Source: Alphaproteobacteria bacterium
GTDB lineage: Bacteria > Pseudomonadota > Alphaproteobacteria > CACIAM-22H2
Direction of reading: 5' to 3'
DNA: 64,000 bases
Assembly (NCBI GenBank): GCA_017308135.1
Contig: JAFKFM010000006.1
Coordinates: 685,724 to 749,723, forward strand
Part shown: positions 16,437 through 25,743 of the stretch, one piece after another
Layout of the letters: every line of letters begins with the position of its first letter
Numbering within the stretch: position 1 is the stretch's first letter
Position numbers and translations under genes: made by a program
Notes under the pieces: model-generated
The model's input: the letters and a program-made list of their open reading frames with translations, nothing else
The model's database searches: none
Told to the model about the DNA's origin: nothing

Positions 16437-17351
16437 TCAAAGCACGTAATAAAGCCCCGCCAGCACCAGCGCGATGGCGCCGTATTTGATGATGTTATAG
16501 GCGGTGCGGTTGCGCTTTTTGACGTTCTGCTTGATGTAGGCGCGCAGCTTGTAGATCGGCTTATACGCCGCCGAGATCCACGAGATCTTGCCTTGCGCAT
16601 CGGCGCCCGTGAACTTGCTGACCACGCCGAAATCGAGCGCGTCGGCGATCGGCTTGATCGGCCGCCAGAGCTGCGTTTTCTCGACGTCGCAGAACAGGAT
16701 GATGCGCACCACGTCGGTCTCGTTGATCGCGCTGTGCAGATAGGTCGGGTCGAACAGCAATTCCTCGCCGTCGCGCCACACATGCGGCACGCCGTCGAGC
16801 GTCAGCGCGCATTTCTCCGAATTCGGCGTCAGCAGGCCGAGGTGATAGCGCAGCGACGAGGCGACCGGATCGTGATGCCGGCCGAGCCGCGCGCCCGGCG
16901 GCAGCACGGTGAACAGCGCCGAACGGACCGAGGGAATCGAATCGACGATCGCGCAGGTCTTGGGACAGGCGGCTTTCGCCGTGGGATCGCATTCCGGGCT
17001 GTACCATTTGAGGCGATAGAGCCGCCAGCCGCCCTTCTCGAAGGTGTTGTAGCCGGGCTCGTCCTTCGCCGGGGCGCGGTTGAACACGCCCGCGTCGCGC
17101 AGCGCCTGCGCTTCCGCGCGGATGATCGGATAGGCGGCCTTCAATTGATCGAGCCCCGGCACGATGTGGGCGGGGTAGGTCGAGGATTGCTTGCCGCGCG
17201 TGAAGAACGTGAACAGGAAGTTCAGCGGCGCGAACAGCATCACATGGTTCGCCAGATACCGGTGGAATTCGAGCCGGTCGGTATAGCGCGAATATGCATA
17301 GGCGAAGGTGGCGCCGTAAACGCCCAGCACCGCCGCGAATTCCCACTTCAT
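16437..17351 (-). CDS. lpxO: Fe(II)/2-oxoglutarate lipid A hydroxylase (LpxO-like)
   Basis: 304 aa of the aspartyl/asparaginyl beta-hydroxylase family, membrane-anchored by helices at both ends (N-terminus and LVLAGLYYVL). The body follows LpxO closely: FEKGGWRLYRLKWY, CPKT, PSVRSALFTVLPPGARL, SLRYHLGLLTPN and RIILFCDVEK. The metal ligands are H159-x-D161 and H206 (HSAIN). LpxO adds a 2-OH to a secondary acyl chain of lipid A at the inner membrane. The ATG at 17351 follows GGAAAGGA. A related hydroxylase with another substrate is the alternative. Confidence 0.85.
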   Translation of the reverse strand: MKWEFAAVLGVYGATFAYAYSRYTDRLEFHRYLANHVMLFAPLNFLFTFFTRGKQSSTYPAHIVPGLDQLKAAYPIIRAEAQALRDAGVFNRAPAKDEPGYNTFEKGGWRLYRLKWYSPECDPTAKAACPKTCAIVDSIPSVRSALFTVLPPGARLGRHHDPVASSLRYHLGLLTPNSEKCALTLDGVPHVWRDGEELLFDPTYLHSAINETDVVRIILFCDVEKTQLWRPIKPIADALDFGVVSKFTGADAQGKISWISAAYKPIYKLRAYIKQNVKKRNRTAYNIIKYGAIALVLAGLYYVL

Positions 17352-17426
17352 CGCGCATCCTTTCCTGCGTCGCAACGCTTGCCGATAAAATTACCGAAAG
17401 GGATTCGGGCAGGCAAGTTGCCGTGC

Positions 17427-17906
17427 CTAGCGAATCTCGTCCTTGTTCGAAAAGTCGAGCTGGACCGAGGCGACGTTGGAGCCCCATTCCTCGACCAGCG
17501 CTTGCTGGCGTTCGCCCAGGCGCCGGTTTTCGCGCTCTTCTTCGACCTTCGCCATATAGCGCACCAGCATCGGCACGCCGTAATAAAGCGTGACGCCGAG
17601 CAGCGCGCCCAGGAACGGCCACATATAGGCGTTCAGGGTCCACAGCGGCGTGAAGCGCATATAGCCCACGACCGACAGCAGCACGAAGGGCAGGGCGCCC
17701 GCGAGATTGAGCGAGCCCACCGCGAACACGCCGCGCTGTTCGGGGTCGTCGTCCATCATCAGCATGGCGAGGGTGGGCAAGCTGGCGATCAACAAATAGA
17801 CCGCCGTCGTCGGCTGCGTCACCAGCAAGGCGAGGAAGATCAGCGCCGCCCCCGACCAAGCGGCGGGCAGAAGTTTCGTAAGCGAGGAGCGCGGAACGAT
17901 CGCCAT
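17427..17906 (-). CDS. Multi-pass membrane protein of unknown function (159 aa)
   Basis: Three to four hydrophobic helices in the first ~115 residues, then a charged cytoplasmic tail (KVEEERENRRLGERQQALVEE) likely to be coiled. An acidic MMDDDPEQRG loop separates the helix pairs. No family recognised. It starts 9 bp after the pseudokinase stop on the same strand, which suggests a membrane partner for that protein. Confidence 0.7.
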   Translation of the reverse strand: MAIVPRSSLTKLLPAAWSGAALIFLALLVTQPTTAVYLLIASLPTLAMLMMDDDPEQRGVFAVGSLNLAGALPFVLLSVVGYMRFTPLWTLNAYMWPFLGALLGVTLYYGVPMLVRYMAKVEEERENRRLGERQQALVEEWGSNVASVQLDFSNKDEIR

Positions 17907-17915
17907 GATGCGACG

Positions 17916-19979
17916 CTAACCCAAATGCAACGCGAGCACGACGAAGAACAGCGCCAGAGCCAGCGAGCCCGCCGCCAGCGCCGCCGATTCGCGGCCGCGA
18001 TAGATCGCCTGGCGCGCGCGGTCGATCATCACGAGATCGGCCTTGGAAAGTTTTTCGGTCGCGTTGGCGTATTCGGTTTTGGCCGCCCCGAAGCCGCGTT
18101 GATCGGCCTCCAGCCCCACCTTGTCGTCGACCAAGCGCACGAGCTCGCGCAGATCGCCCGCGATGATCGCGGCTTCCGCCTTGCTGCGGATCAATTCCTT
18201 GGTCGCGATGCGCTGATAGCGCTCGAGCGTGGGCCGCACCAGCCCGGCGCATTCGCGCGCGAGATTGGGCAGTGACCCGACGAGATAGGTTTCCTGCAAT
18301 TCGGCGAGCAGGCGCAACGCGGCCAGGCGCGTTTCCTCGTCCGCCGCACCGCCGGCAAGGCCGCGCAACGCGTTCTCGTCGGCCGAAACGCGCGCGGCGA
18401 GGAAGGCGGGCACATGCCGGTCGAAGCCGCGATTGGCGCCGTCCTGATCCTCCAATGCGCGATCGATCTCGGGCAGCAGATCGCCCGCCGTCTCGACCCA
18501 GCCATCGACGCTGAGCGGCGACAAGCACGGCATGCGCGGATCGAGTTCGTAAAGGCAGCGTTCGAGGCCCGCACCCACGACCGGCTCGTTCGCCCAGCGC
18601 CCCAAACGTTCGAAAGCGTTGAGGCGGCGGGTCGAGGATTTCTGGTTGGGATTCGCGGTCTTCTGCGCGTCGGCCCATTCGAGATGCAGGCTTGCGCGGA
18701 TCGCCGCGTCGATCGCGGGCAGCATCTGGCGGTCGGCGGTGAAGGCGCGGCCCAAGGCGGCGGCGATCCCGTCGGGCCGGAACGCATAGCCGGACACGCG
18801 CAACGGCCCCGTGGGATCGAGGGCGAGGCACGCGCGCGCCACCAGCGGCCCGTCGCCGTCGCGCGAGGCGGGGCTGCCGGGGCCGGACATCGCTTCGATC
18901 TTGCGCGAGGCGGTGTCGTCGGGATAGGCGCGGCGCGCCCAATCGCGCAACAGGCCGGTGCGCAAAATCGCGGCGGCGGGTTGCGGGTTCTTGCCCATCG
19001 CGATCGCGATTTCGCGGCCCGTGCGCAGCAGCTTGCCTTCGAACAGGAAGGGCTCGCGCGCTTTGGCCGGCATGGTGAAGCGCGGCAATTGCGGGCGCGA
19101 GCCTTCGGCCCATTTGGCGAGGGTGGCCAGCGACCAGCGCTCGTTCGGGTCGTCGCACAACAGCCCGCGCAGCAGATCGTACATCTCGGTCGGCGGATTG
19201 TATTTGCCGGCGAGCGCATCCCAGCTGCCGAGTTCCATCCGCTTTTCGAGAATCTGTTCGTCGGTCAGATCGGCCAGCGGCCATTCGCCGCGCAGCAACG
19301 CCAGCACCGTGACGCCCAGCGAGAACAGATCGTCGCCCGCACTGCCAAGCCCTTTGCCGTAGGGATCGCAGATCGCCATTTCCAGCGTTTCGCACACGGC
19401 GGGCTGCAGCATGCCGGCGGGGCCGACCGTCGCGGGACCCAACGTCAGGCGCGTTTTGCCGTAATCGTACCAAAACACGTTGTCGGGCCGGATCGCGCGA
19501 TGCGACACGCCGCGCCGGTTATATTCGGTCAGCGCCTGGGCGGCCGGGATCACGAACATGCGCGCGAGCAGGCGCGAATCCAGCGGTTCGATCCGCTTGC
19601 CCTTGCGCAGCAGCGGCGGCCCGGCCGGGGTTTCGTAGACCATCGCGAAACGCTGCGCGCCGTCGGGCCAGGTGACGGGCCCCGCTTCCAGCAGCTTCAC
19701 CACGCCCGCATGCTCGTAGGTGCGGATTTGCGCGCAAGCGCCCACGCGCGGCAATTGCTCGGGGCGCGCGACCAACGCCACGCAGGCCGTATCGGGGCGC
19801 GTGGAATCGCTGGCGGCGAAGGCTTCGGCCAGCGGGCTTGCCATATCCAGAACGGTTTGGGTCGGGTGGATCTTGATCCGATCGCCCAGCGTCACGGATT
19901 CGCGGCCGCCCAGGGCGGCGCGCAAGCCCGCTTCGACGGCGCCGACCGTCGCTTCCGCCAATTCGCCGTCGTCGGCCAT
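17916..19979 (-). CDS. Membrane-anchored protein with a pseudokinase domain
   Basis: 687 aa. Residues ~40-290 have the protein kinase C-lobe layout: hinge-like MVYETPAGPPLL (113-124), HRAIRPDN (160-167), DDLFSLGVTVLALLRGEWPL (216-235) and CDDPNERW. The catalytic Asp of HRD is Ala162, the DFG position reads LGP (~180), and no VAIK lysine is visible (ALVA near 68), so it should not phosphorylate. Residues ~300-660 are helical with no recognised domain, and one membrane helix closes the C-terminus. Probably a scaffold in a membrane complex with its operon neighbours. Confidence 0.8.
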   Translation of the reverse strand: MADDGELAEATVGAVEAGLRAALGGRESVTLGDRIKIHPTQTVLDMASPLAEAFAASDSTRPDTACVALVARPEQLPRVGACAQIRTYEHAGVVKLLEAGPVTWPDGAQRFAMVYETPAGPPLLRKGKRIEPLDSRLLARMFVIPAAQALTEYNRRGVSHRAIRPDNVFWYDYGKTRLTLGPATVGPAGMLQPAVCETLEMAICDPYGKGLGSAGDDLFSLGVTVLALLRGEWPLADLTDEQILEKRMELGSWDALAGKYNPPTEMYDLLRGLLCDDPNERWSLATLAKWAEGSRPQLPRFTMPAKAREPFLFEGKLLRTGREIAIAMGKNPQPAAAILRTGLLRDWARRAYPDDTASRKIEAMSGPGSPASRDGDGPLVARACLALDPTGPLRVSGYAFRPDGIAAALGRAFTADRQMLPAIDAAIRASLHLEWADAQKTANPNQKSSTRRLNAFERLGRWANEPVVGAGLERCLYELDPRMPCLSPLSVDGWVETAGDLLPEIDRALEDQDGANRGFDRHVPAFLAARVSADENALRGLAGGAADEETRLAALRLLAELQETYLVGSLPNLARECAGLVRPTLERYQRIATKELIRSKAEAAIIAGDLRELVRLVDDKVGLEADQRGFGAAKTEYANATEKLSKADLVMIDRARQAIYRGRESAALAAGSLALALFFVVLALHLG

Positions 19980-20090
19980 GAACCCCGAACACCCTTCCCG
20001 GCCGCGCGAACGCGGCCTTGGGTATGGAGTTTCACGCCTGGGGCGCCGGGGTCAAGGGCCGGATTGAGGGCGGGCGTCAGGCGGTGGGGG

Positions 20091-20642
20091 TCAAGACGAC
20101 GCGGGCTCGGCCGGTTCGGCGGGATCCACCATCGGGGTCAATTCCAGCAAAGCCGGGGCCTTGTCGATGATCTCCCGCAGAATTTTCTCCGCGAGATCCA
20201 GATCGTGTCCCGTATCGCCCGGCAATTGTCCCACGAAAGGCGGGCGCGACAGCGTGTTTTTCAGGTTGTAGATCGACCGCAGCTCGCGCAGGAAAACGTC
20301 CTTCGCGCCCAGCGGCAATTCCTTCTGGTTGGCGACCGCGCCGATCAGCTCGATCGACGCCTTCAACATTCGCGTCATCGCATGGACGCGCGCGGTCAGC
20401 AGCCTGCCTTCGAACCCGGCGCGCGCCGCGTCGTCGGTGATTTTCTTGATCCGGTATTCGATCAGGATGCAGAAGCCGTCGAAATCCGACGCGGCGTCCG
20501 AGAACACCTTGTAGGCGGCGAAGGACGAATGCGCGACGCCGCTTTTGGCCTGGGCGATCGCCTCGTCGATGGCGAGAGATTTCTCGTCCAAGGCGCCCAG
20601 AAAGCGTTCGGCTTCGGCGGCGGGGTTGACAGTACGGGCCAT
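20091..20642 (-). CDS. Helical hypothetical protein upstream of the pseudokinase gene
   Basis: 183 aa, soluble, all-helical and highly charged (SLAIDEAIAQAKSG, LIEYRIKKITDDAARAGFEGR, LRELRSIYNLKNTL) with a Pro/Ala-rich acidic tail. No family recognised. It is the first of three same-strand genes followed 111 bp later by the pseudokinase gene, so it may belong to the same system. Confidence 0.68.
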   Translation of the reverse strand: MARTVNPAAEAERFLGALDEKSLAIDEAIAQAKSGVAHSSFAAYKVFSDAASDFDGFCILIEYRIKKITDDAARAGFEGRLLTARVHAMTRMLKASIELIGAVANQKELPLGAKDVFLRELRSIYNLKNTLSRPPFVGQLPGDTGHDLDLAEKILREIIDKAPALLELTPMVDPAEPAEPASS

Positions 20643-20713
20643 GGCCTCAAAGGTGGCGAAAGGACGATATCCGCTTCTCTTAAACGCAGTCGATTAAACG
20701 ACGATTAATCCTG

Positions 20714-21685
20714 ATGGCGCAATTCACCCTGACCGAACTCGACGCGGCCGCGACGCTTTTGCATCGCGCGATACCGCCCACGCCCCAATATCATTGGCCG
20801 CTGCTCAGCGCGCGTGCGGGCGCCGAGATATGGGTGAAGCACGAAAATCACACGCCTGTCGGCGCCTTCAAGGTGCGCGGCGGGATTTTGCACATGGCCG
20901 ACCTCGCCGCCGCCAAGCCCGGTTTGCCGGGCGTGATTTCGGCGACGCGCGGCAATCATGGCCAATCGATCGCTTTCGGGGCGGCGCGCGCGGGACTGAA
21001 GGCGACGATCGTCGTGCCGCACGGCAATTCCGTCGAAAAGAACGCCGCGATGCGCGCTTTGGGCGCCGAGCTGGTCGAACACGGGCACGATTTCCAGGCG
21101 GCGCTGGAACACGCGCGCGAACTGGCTTCGTCGCGCGGGCTGCATTTCGTCGGCTCGTTCCTGCCGGATCTGGTGCGCGGTGTGTCGACCTATGCGCTCG
21201 AATTCTTCCGGGCCGCGCCTGCGCTCGACCGCGTTTATGTGCCGATCGGGTTGGGCTCGGGCATTTGCGGCGTGATCGCCGCGCGCGATGCGTTGGGATT
21301 GAAGACCGAAGTGATCGGCGTGGTCGCGGAAAACGCACCCGCCTACGCGCTGTCGTTCGAAGCGCATAAGTCCGTCTCGACCAACACGGCCGACACGCTG
21401 GCCGACGGCATGGCGTGCCGCGTGCCCGTCGATGGCGCGCTGGAGATCATCTGGAAGGGAGCCGCGCGCATCGTGCGCGTTTCCGAAGCGCAGATCGAAG
21501 CGGCGATGCGCGCCTATTTCTCCGACACGCATAACGTCGCCGAAGGCGCGGGGGCGGCGGGGCTTGCGGCGGCCCTGGCCGAGAAGCCAATCAACGCCGG
21601 CAAGCGGATCGGGTTGATCCTGTCCGGCGGCAATGTCGACCGCGCGATGTTCGCGCGCATTCTTTCGCAAAAGGACGAAGCATGA
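20714..21685 (+). CDS. Threonine/serine dehydratase-like PLP enzyme
   Basis: 323-aa fold-type II PLP enzyme resembling catabolic threonine dehydratases. Seen: the PLP lysine block HTPVGAFKVRGG (K near 53), TRGNHGQSIA binding the cofactor phosphate/substrate, VPHGNSVEKNAAMRALGAEL, the glycine loop GLGSGICG, and terminal EGAGAAGLAAAL followed by ILSGGNVD. There is no C-terminal ACT regulatory domain. The product would be a 2-oxoacid plus ammonia. A related racemase or dehydratase on another hydroxyamino acid is possible. Its stop overlaps the AlaX start (ATGA). Confidence 0.88.
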   Translation: MAQFTLTELDAAATLLHRAIPPTPQYHWPLLSARAGAEIWVKHENHTPVGAFKVRGGILHMADLAAAKPGLPGVISATRGNHGQSIAFGAARAGLKATIVVPHGNSVEKNAAMRALGAELVEHGHDFQAALEHARELASSRGLHFVGSFLPDLVRGVSTYALEFFRAAPALDRVYVPIGLGSGICGVIAARDALGLKTEVIGVVAENAPAYALSFEAHKSVSTNTADTLADGMACRVPVDGALEIIWKGAARIVRVSEAQIEAAMRAYFSDTHNVAEGAGAAGLAAALAEKPINAGKRIGLILSGGNVDRAMFARILSQKDEA

Positions 21686-22386
21686 CCCGGGAGCTGTTCC
21701 GCGAGGATTCCTATCTCAAATCCTGCCGCGCGCGCGTGGTCGCGGCCGGGCCCGAGGGCGTCGTGCTCGACCAGACGGTGTTCTATCCGATGGGCGGCGG
21801 CCAGCCGGGCGACACGGGAACGCTGATTTTTGACGACGGCCAGCGCCTCGCGGTGACCGACACGCGCAAAGGCGAAGCGGGGATCGTGCATCTTCTCGCC
21901 CCCGGTTCGGAAGCCCCGGCGGTGGGCAGCGAACTGACCGCCGAGATCGATTGGGATCGCCGCCACCGCCACATGCGCATGCACACGAGTTTGCATTTGC
22001 TCTGCGCCGTCATCCCGGCAGGCGTCACCGGCGGGCAGATCGGGGCGGAGCGTTCGCGTTTGGATTTCGATCCCGGCGAGGTCGTGTTCGACAAGGACAA
22101 GATCGAGGCCGAGATCAACCGCCTGATCGGCGAGGATCATCACGTGGCGCCGCGCTGGATCGACGAGGCCGAGCTCGACGCCAAGCCCGATCTGGTGCGC
22201 ACCATGTCGGTCAAGCCGCCGCGCGGTGCTGGCAAGATCCGCTTGCTCGATATCGCGAATGTGGATTTGCAGCCCTGCGGCGGGACACATGTCGCCCGGA
22301 CCGGCGAAATCGGCCGCGTGGCGGTCGAAAAGATCGAAAGCAAAGGTAAACGCAATCGCCGGGTCGTTTTGGCCTTACACGATTAG
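21682..22386 (+). CDS. Alanyl-tRNA editing protein AlaX
   Basis: 234 aa, AlaX-M type: the N-terminal glycine-rich module (VFYPMGGGQPGDTG) plus the zinc editing domain with HMRMHTSLHLL (HxxxH) and CGGTHVARTGEIG. It hydrolyses mischarged Ser-tRNA(Ala) or Gly-tRNA(Ala) free of AlaRS. The 4-nt overlap with a threonine/serine dehydratase-like gene links serine metabolism and serine mischarging control. Confidence 0.92.
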   Translation: MTRELFREDSYLKSCRARVVAAGPEGVVLDQTVFYPMGGGQPGDTGTLIFDDGQRLAVTDTRKGEAGIVHLLAPGSEAPAVGSELTAEIDWDRRHRHMRMHTSLHLLCAVIPAGVTGGQIGAERSRLDFDPGEVVFDKDKIEAEINRLIGEDHHVAPRWIDEAELDAKPDLVRTMSVKPPRGAGKIRLLDIANVDLQPCGGTHVARTGEIGRVAVEKIESKGKRNRRVVLALHD

Positions 22387-22434
22387 GATTTGGAATAGCT
22401 TGCGCGCATTGCCCCGCATGCTTAACTAGGGGCG

Positions 22435-23652
22435 ATGATCCCCGCCGAAACCCTTAAAACCATTCTGGTCGGCCATTCCGCTTTCCTGTTCGGAAAGCAG
22501 GGCGGCAAGCGCGCGGATATGCGCGGGCTGGATTTGCTGGGTCTCAAACTGAACGGTGTCAATCTTTCCGCCGCGTTGCTGGGCGACGCGCGCGTTGCGG
22601 AATGCGAATTGATCGGCTGCGACCTGTCGGACGCCGACGCGTTCTGCGCCGATTTCGGCACTGCGACGATGGTCGGCTGCGATCTGCGCCGTTTCGACGG
22701 GCGCGGGTCGAATTTCGCCAATGCCAAGCTGTCGGCTTGCGATTTGCGCAATGCGGATTTCCGGCCGGGTAAATCGGTCAAGATGTCCAGCGACCCGGAA
22801 CGCAAATCGACATTCGACGGCGCCACGTTCGACGGCGTCGATATGGGCAAGGCGAAGCTCGATAACGCCAGTTTCGACAACGCGAGTTTCGCGTCGTCCA
22901 GCTTCGTCGATGCGGAAATGAACGGGGCGAGCTTCGCGGGCGCGGATTTGACCGGCTGCGATTTGTCGGGCGCGCGCCTCGCCAACGCCAATTTCCGGGG
23001 TGCGGCATTATGCGGCACGCGCATGGCCGGCTGCGACCTTCGCGGGGCGACGCTGACGGGTGCGAATGTCGCGGGCGCGTCGTTCGACGGTTCCAATATG
23101 GATCAGGCGAAGATGCCGATGCCTGCCGAAGGCACGGTGCCGCCCGATTCGCTGAAGGTGATGGTGCGCAACCACGCCGATTGGATGCGCTCGGGCGGGC
23201 GCGTGGGGGCGCGCGCCGCTTTCGCCGGCCTCGGCCTGCAAGGGGCCGATCTGGTCGGCGCCGATTTGTCGGGCGCCGCCTTCGACGGCGCGGATTTGTC
23301 GGGCGCCTCGCTGATGGGCGCACGGCTCGTGCTCGCGACCTTCATCAAGGTGCGGCTCGACGGCGCCATTCTCGACAACGCCGATCTCTCGGGGGCGGTG
23401 TTGATGGGCGCTTCGCTGCGCGGGGCGAAGCTGCGCAAGGCGATCCTGTTTCCCGCCGACATCATCGGCAAGGACGGCAAGCCGTCGGGCCGCAAGATCG
23501 CGACCAACCTCACCGATTGCGATCTGCGCGCGGCCGATTTCTCGGGCGCCGATCTGCGCTTCGCGCGTCTGCTGAACGCCAAAACGACGGCCGCGAAGTT
23601 CGCGGGCGCCAAGCTCGATCAGGCCGAATTGCCGCCGGGCACGAAAACGTGA
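22435..23652 (+). CDS. Pentapeptide repeat protein (405 aa)
   Basis: Two arrays of A(D/N)LxG-type five-residue repeats (~20-225 and ~260-400) predicted to form right-handed quadrilateral beta-helices. Examples: ADLTGCDLSGARLANANFRGAAL, then LVGADLSGAAFDGADLSGASL. A short unique segment with MVRNHADWMRSGGR separates the arrays and echoes the N-terminal VGHSAFLFGKQGGKR, so the protein looks like two copies of one module. Function unknown; some such proteins mimic DNA. Its stop overlaps the next start. Confidence 0.9.
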   Translation: MIPAETLKTILVGHSAFLFGKQGGKRADMRGLDLLGLKLNGVNLSAALLGDARVAECELIGCDLSDADAFCADFGTATMVGCDLRRFDGRGSNFANAKLSACDLRNADFRPGKSVKMSSDPERKSTFDGATFDGVDMGKAKLDNASFDNASFASSSFVDAEMNGASFAGADLTGCDLSGARLANANFRGAALCGTRMAGCDLRGATLTGANVAGASFDGSNMDQAKMPMPAEGTVPPDSLKVMVRNHADWMRSGGRVGARAAFAGLGLQGADLVGADLSGAAFDGADLSGASLMGARLVLATFIKVRLDGAILDNADLSGAVLMGASLRGAKLRKAILFPADIIGKDGKPSGRKIATNLTDCDLRAADFSGADLRFARLLNAKTTAAKFAGAKLDQAELPPGTKT

Positions 23653-24371
23653 TCTTCCGCGCGGGGCTTGCCGCCGCGCTGGTTTTATTTGCCGCCACCT
23701 CAAGCGCGCAAACCCCGCCTTCGATCGTCGAATGGGTCGCGATTCGCCACGCCGACAAGGTGGGCGAATACGAATTCTCCGTCGAAATCGACTACCCGCG
23801 CTTCCGCGCCCCCGGCATCGACTTCACGGAAGTGAACGAAGCCTATCGGCGCGAGGCGCAAGCCGCCGAGGCCGAAGCGCTCGACGCCTTCGCCGATCAG
23901 CGCGACGACGAATATTTCCGCGGCTGGGAAACGTTGCAGCGCGGCGCGGCCGTCCAAGCGGGCACGCAAGCGATCGGCGTTCGTTTGCTCGTTTGGGCCT
24001 ATACCGGCGGGGCGCACGGCAATGGCGGCACGCTGTGTTCGCTGGTCGATCTGCGCAGCGGGAAATCCGCCAAGCCCGGCGATGTTTTCGCGGGCGACGA
24101 TTGGCGCGAAAAACTTGTGCCGCGCGTCGATAGCGGTTTGCGGCGCTTGTTCAAAACCAAGCCCGGCTTCAGCGATGCCGTGCCGCGCGAAGAATTGCTC
24201 GAAGCGCTCAAGGCCGATACGCGCTTCTGCTGGGGCGAAGCCGCGCTGACGATCGTGTTCGATCCCTACGAAGTCGGCCCCTATGCGCACGGCATGTATG
24301 AAGTCGTATTGCCTTACGCGAACCTTGCCGCCCTGCTGCGCAAAGACGGAACGGTGAAGCTCGGGCGTTAG
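23649..24371 (+). CDS. Secreted DUF3298-type protein
   Basis: 240 aa from a GTG whose GTGA overlaps the previous TGA. FRAGLAAALVLFAATSSAQ is a signal peptide. The C-terminal half has the RsiV/DUF3298 pattern: YTGGAHGNGGTLCSLVDLRSGK, then FCWGEAALTIVFDPYEVGPYAHGMYEVVLPY, a periplasmic domain resembling lysozyme-binding RsiV. Function unknown. Its stop overlaps the convergent ABC ATPase gene. Confidence 0.85.
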   Translation: MIFRAGLAAALVLFAATSSAQTPPSIVEWVAIRHADKVGEYEFSVEIDYPRFRAPGIDFTEVNEAYRREAQAAEAEALDAFADQRDDEYFRGWETLQRGAAVQAGTQAIGVRLLVWAYTGGAHGNGGTLCSLVDLRSGKSAKPGDVFAGDDWREKLVPRVDSGLRRLFKTKPGFSDAVPREELLEALKADTRFCWGEAALTIVFDPYEVGPYAHGMYEVVLPYANLAALLRKDGTVKLGR

Positions 24372-25012
24372 CCGCGTGGCGCCTGCACGCCGATCTCGGC
24401 CACGATGCGCGAAGGCGCGCCGCCGAGTTCGAGAATGCGATCGGCCAGGCTTTTGGCTTCGGCGCGATCATGCGTGACCAGCAGCATCGCGATCGGCTTC
24501 GCGCGCCACGCGGCCAGTACGAGATCGCGGCTTTGCGCCGCCATGTCCGCATCGAGCGAGACAAAGGGCTCGTCGAGCAACACGAGGTCGGGCGATACGG
24601 CGAAGGCGCGGGCGATCGAAGCGCGCCGCGCCATGCCGAGCGACAGCGTGCCCGGATAGGCATCGGCAAAGGGCAGCAAGCCGAGTGTGTTCAGTAGATC
24701 GTCGGCGAGCGTGTCGTCCGGCATTTCTTGCGCGAGGCGCAGGTTCTCGCGCACCGTGCGCCAGGGCAGCAAGCGCGGCTCCTGAAACACGGTGCCGATG
24801 CGTGGAGCATGGCCGCCGGGCCATTCCAAGTTACCGTCGACGTCGCGCTCCAACCCGCCGGCGATGCGCAGCAGCGTCGTCTTGCCGCAACCGGACGGGC
24901 CGACGATCGCGACGATCTCGCGCGCCCCAAGTTCGAGGTCGATCGCCCCCAGCACCTTTCGCGTGCCGAACGCTTTGCCGGCAAGGCGCAGGCGCAAGAT
25001 CACGTCCGCCAT
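24368..25012 (-). CDS. ABC transporter ATP-binding protein (NitT/TauT type)
   Basis: 214-aa ATPase. Walker A GPSGCGKTT, a Q-loop in GTVFQEPRLLPWRTV, a modified signature LSLGMARRASIARA (LSLGM rather than LSGGQ), Walker B LVLLDEPF and the H-loop THDRAEA. Energises the adjacent permease. The ATG at 25012 overlaps the permease 3' end by 13 nt. The signature change is tolerated in this subfamily. Confidence 0.9.
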   Translation of the reverse strand: MADVILRLRLAGKAFGTRKVLGAIDLELGAREIVAIVGPSGCGKTTLLRIAGGLERDVDGNLEWPGGHAPRIGTVFQEPRLLPWRTVRENLRLAQEMPDDTLADDLLNTLGLLPFADAYPGTLSLGMARRASIARAFAVSPDLVLLDEPFVSLDADMAAQSRDLVLAAWRAKPIAMLLVTHDRAEAKSLADRILELGGAPSRIVAEIGVQAPRG

Positions 25013-25743
25013 TTCGCGACCCGTCTTTCGAGCGGCTGGAACGCCGCCCATTCGATGATCTGTACCACCAGCACGAAGGCGAGCGCGTAGGCGAGGATCG
25101 CGGTGACGTCGAAAAGCTGGAAATGGATTTGGATCTGGAAGCCGACCCCGTTGCTGCGGCCCAGCAGTTCGACGACCAGCACGATCTTCCAGATCAACGC
25201 GAGGCCCGAGCGCGCCGCCGCGACGATATAGGGGGCGAGCTGCGGCAGGATTACGTGCTGCAGCACGCGCAAGCGGGGCATGCGGAAGCTGCGCGCCATT
25301 TCCATCAACGCGGGATCAAGCGCGCGGCTGCCTTCGCGCAACGTGACTGCCGTGTTCGGCAGCTTGTTGAGCGCCACGGCGCCGATCGCGGCGGCCTCGG
25401 TCAAGCCGAACCACACATAGATCAGCACGATCAGCACCAGGGCCGGCATGTTCAGCAGCAGCGTCACCGCGCTGTCGAGGGCGGCATCCAAACGACGCCA
25501 GCGCCCCATCGCGATGCCCAAAGCGCTGCCCAGAAAAAGCGTCAGCGTGAAAGCGGCGGCGACGCGCGCCAGCGTGATGCCGAGATGGTACGGCAACGTG
25601 CCATCCGCCGACAGGCGAATCATTTCGGCGGCGACGTCGCTGAAGCTCGGCAGCAGGCGGTTATTCGCCAGCATCGCGCCCACCTGCCACAGCGCAACGA
25701 AGCCCAGCGTGGAAGCGAGCCTTGTGGGCAGGCTGTTCGTCAC
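25000..25743 (-). CDS. ABC transporter permease (NitT/TauT type)
   Basis: 247 aa, about six membrane helices. The cytoplasmic EAA-like loop MEMARSFRMPRLRVLQHVILPQLAPYI is clear. The GTG start (25743) overlaps the TGA of the binding protein as GTGA. Imports a small anion such as a sulfonate, nitrate or a thiamine-precursor-like compound; the substrate is not determinable. Confidence 0.9.
   Translation of the reverse strand: MTNSLPTRLASTLGFVALWQVGAMLANNRLLPSFSDVAAEMIRLSADGTLPYHLGITLARVAAAFTLTLFLGSALGIAMGRWRRLDAALDSAVTLLLNMPALVLIVLIYVWFGLTEAAAIGAVALNKLPNTAVTLREGSRALDPALMEMARSFRMPRLRVLQHVILPQLAPYIVAAARSGLALIWKIVLVVELLGRSNGVGFQIQIHFQLFDVTAILAYALAFVLVVQIIEWAAFQPLERRVAKWRT

Noticed and set aside
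16561..19473. A 970-codon open frame on the minus strand across the lpxO, membrane-protein and pseudokinase genes
   Set aside because: Arg/Ala/Pro-rich composition typical of a shifted frame in high-GC DNA; the three genes in other frames have clear domains and starts.
18414..20708. A 764-codon plus-strand open frame opposite the pseudokinase operon
   Set aside because: Antisense shadow of the pseudokinase and 183-aa genes; composition is His/Arg/Gln-rich without domains.
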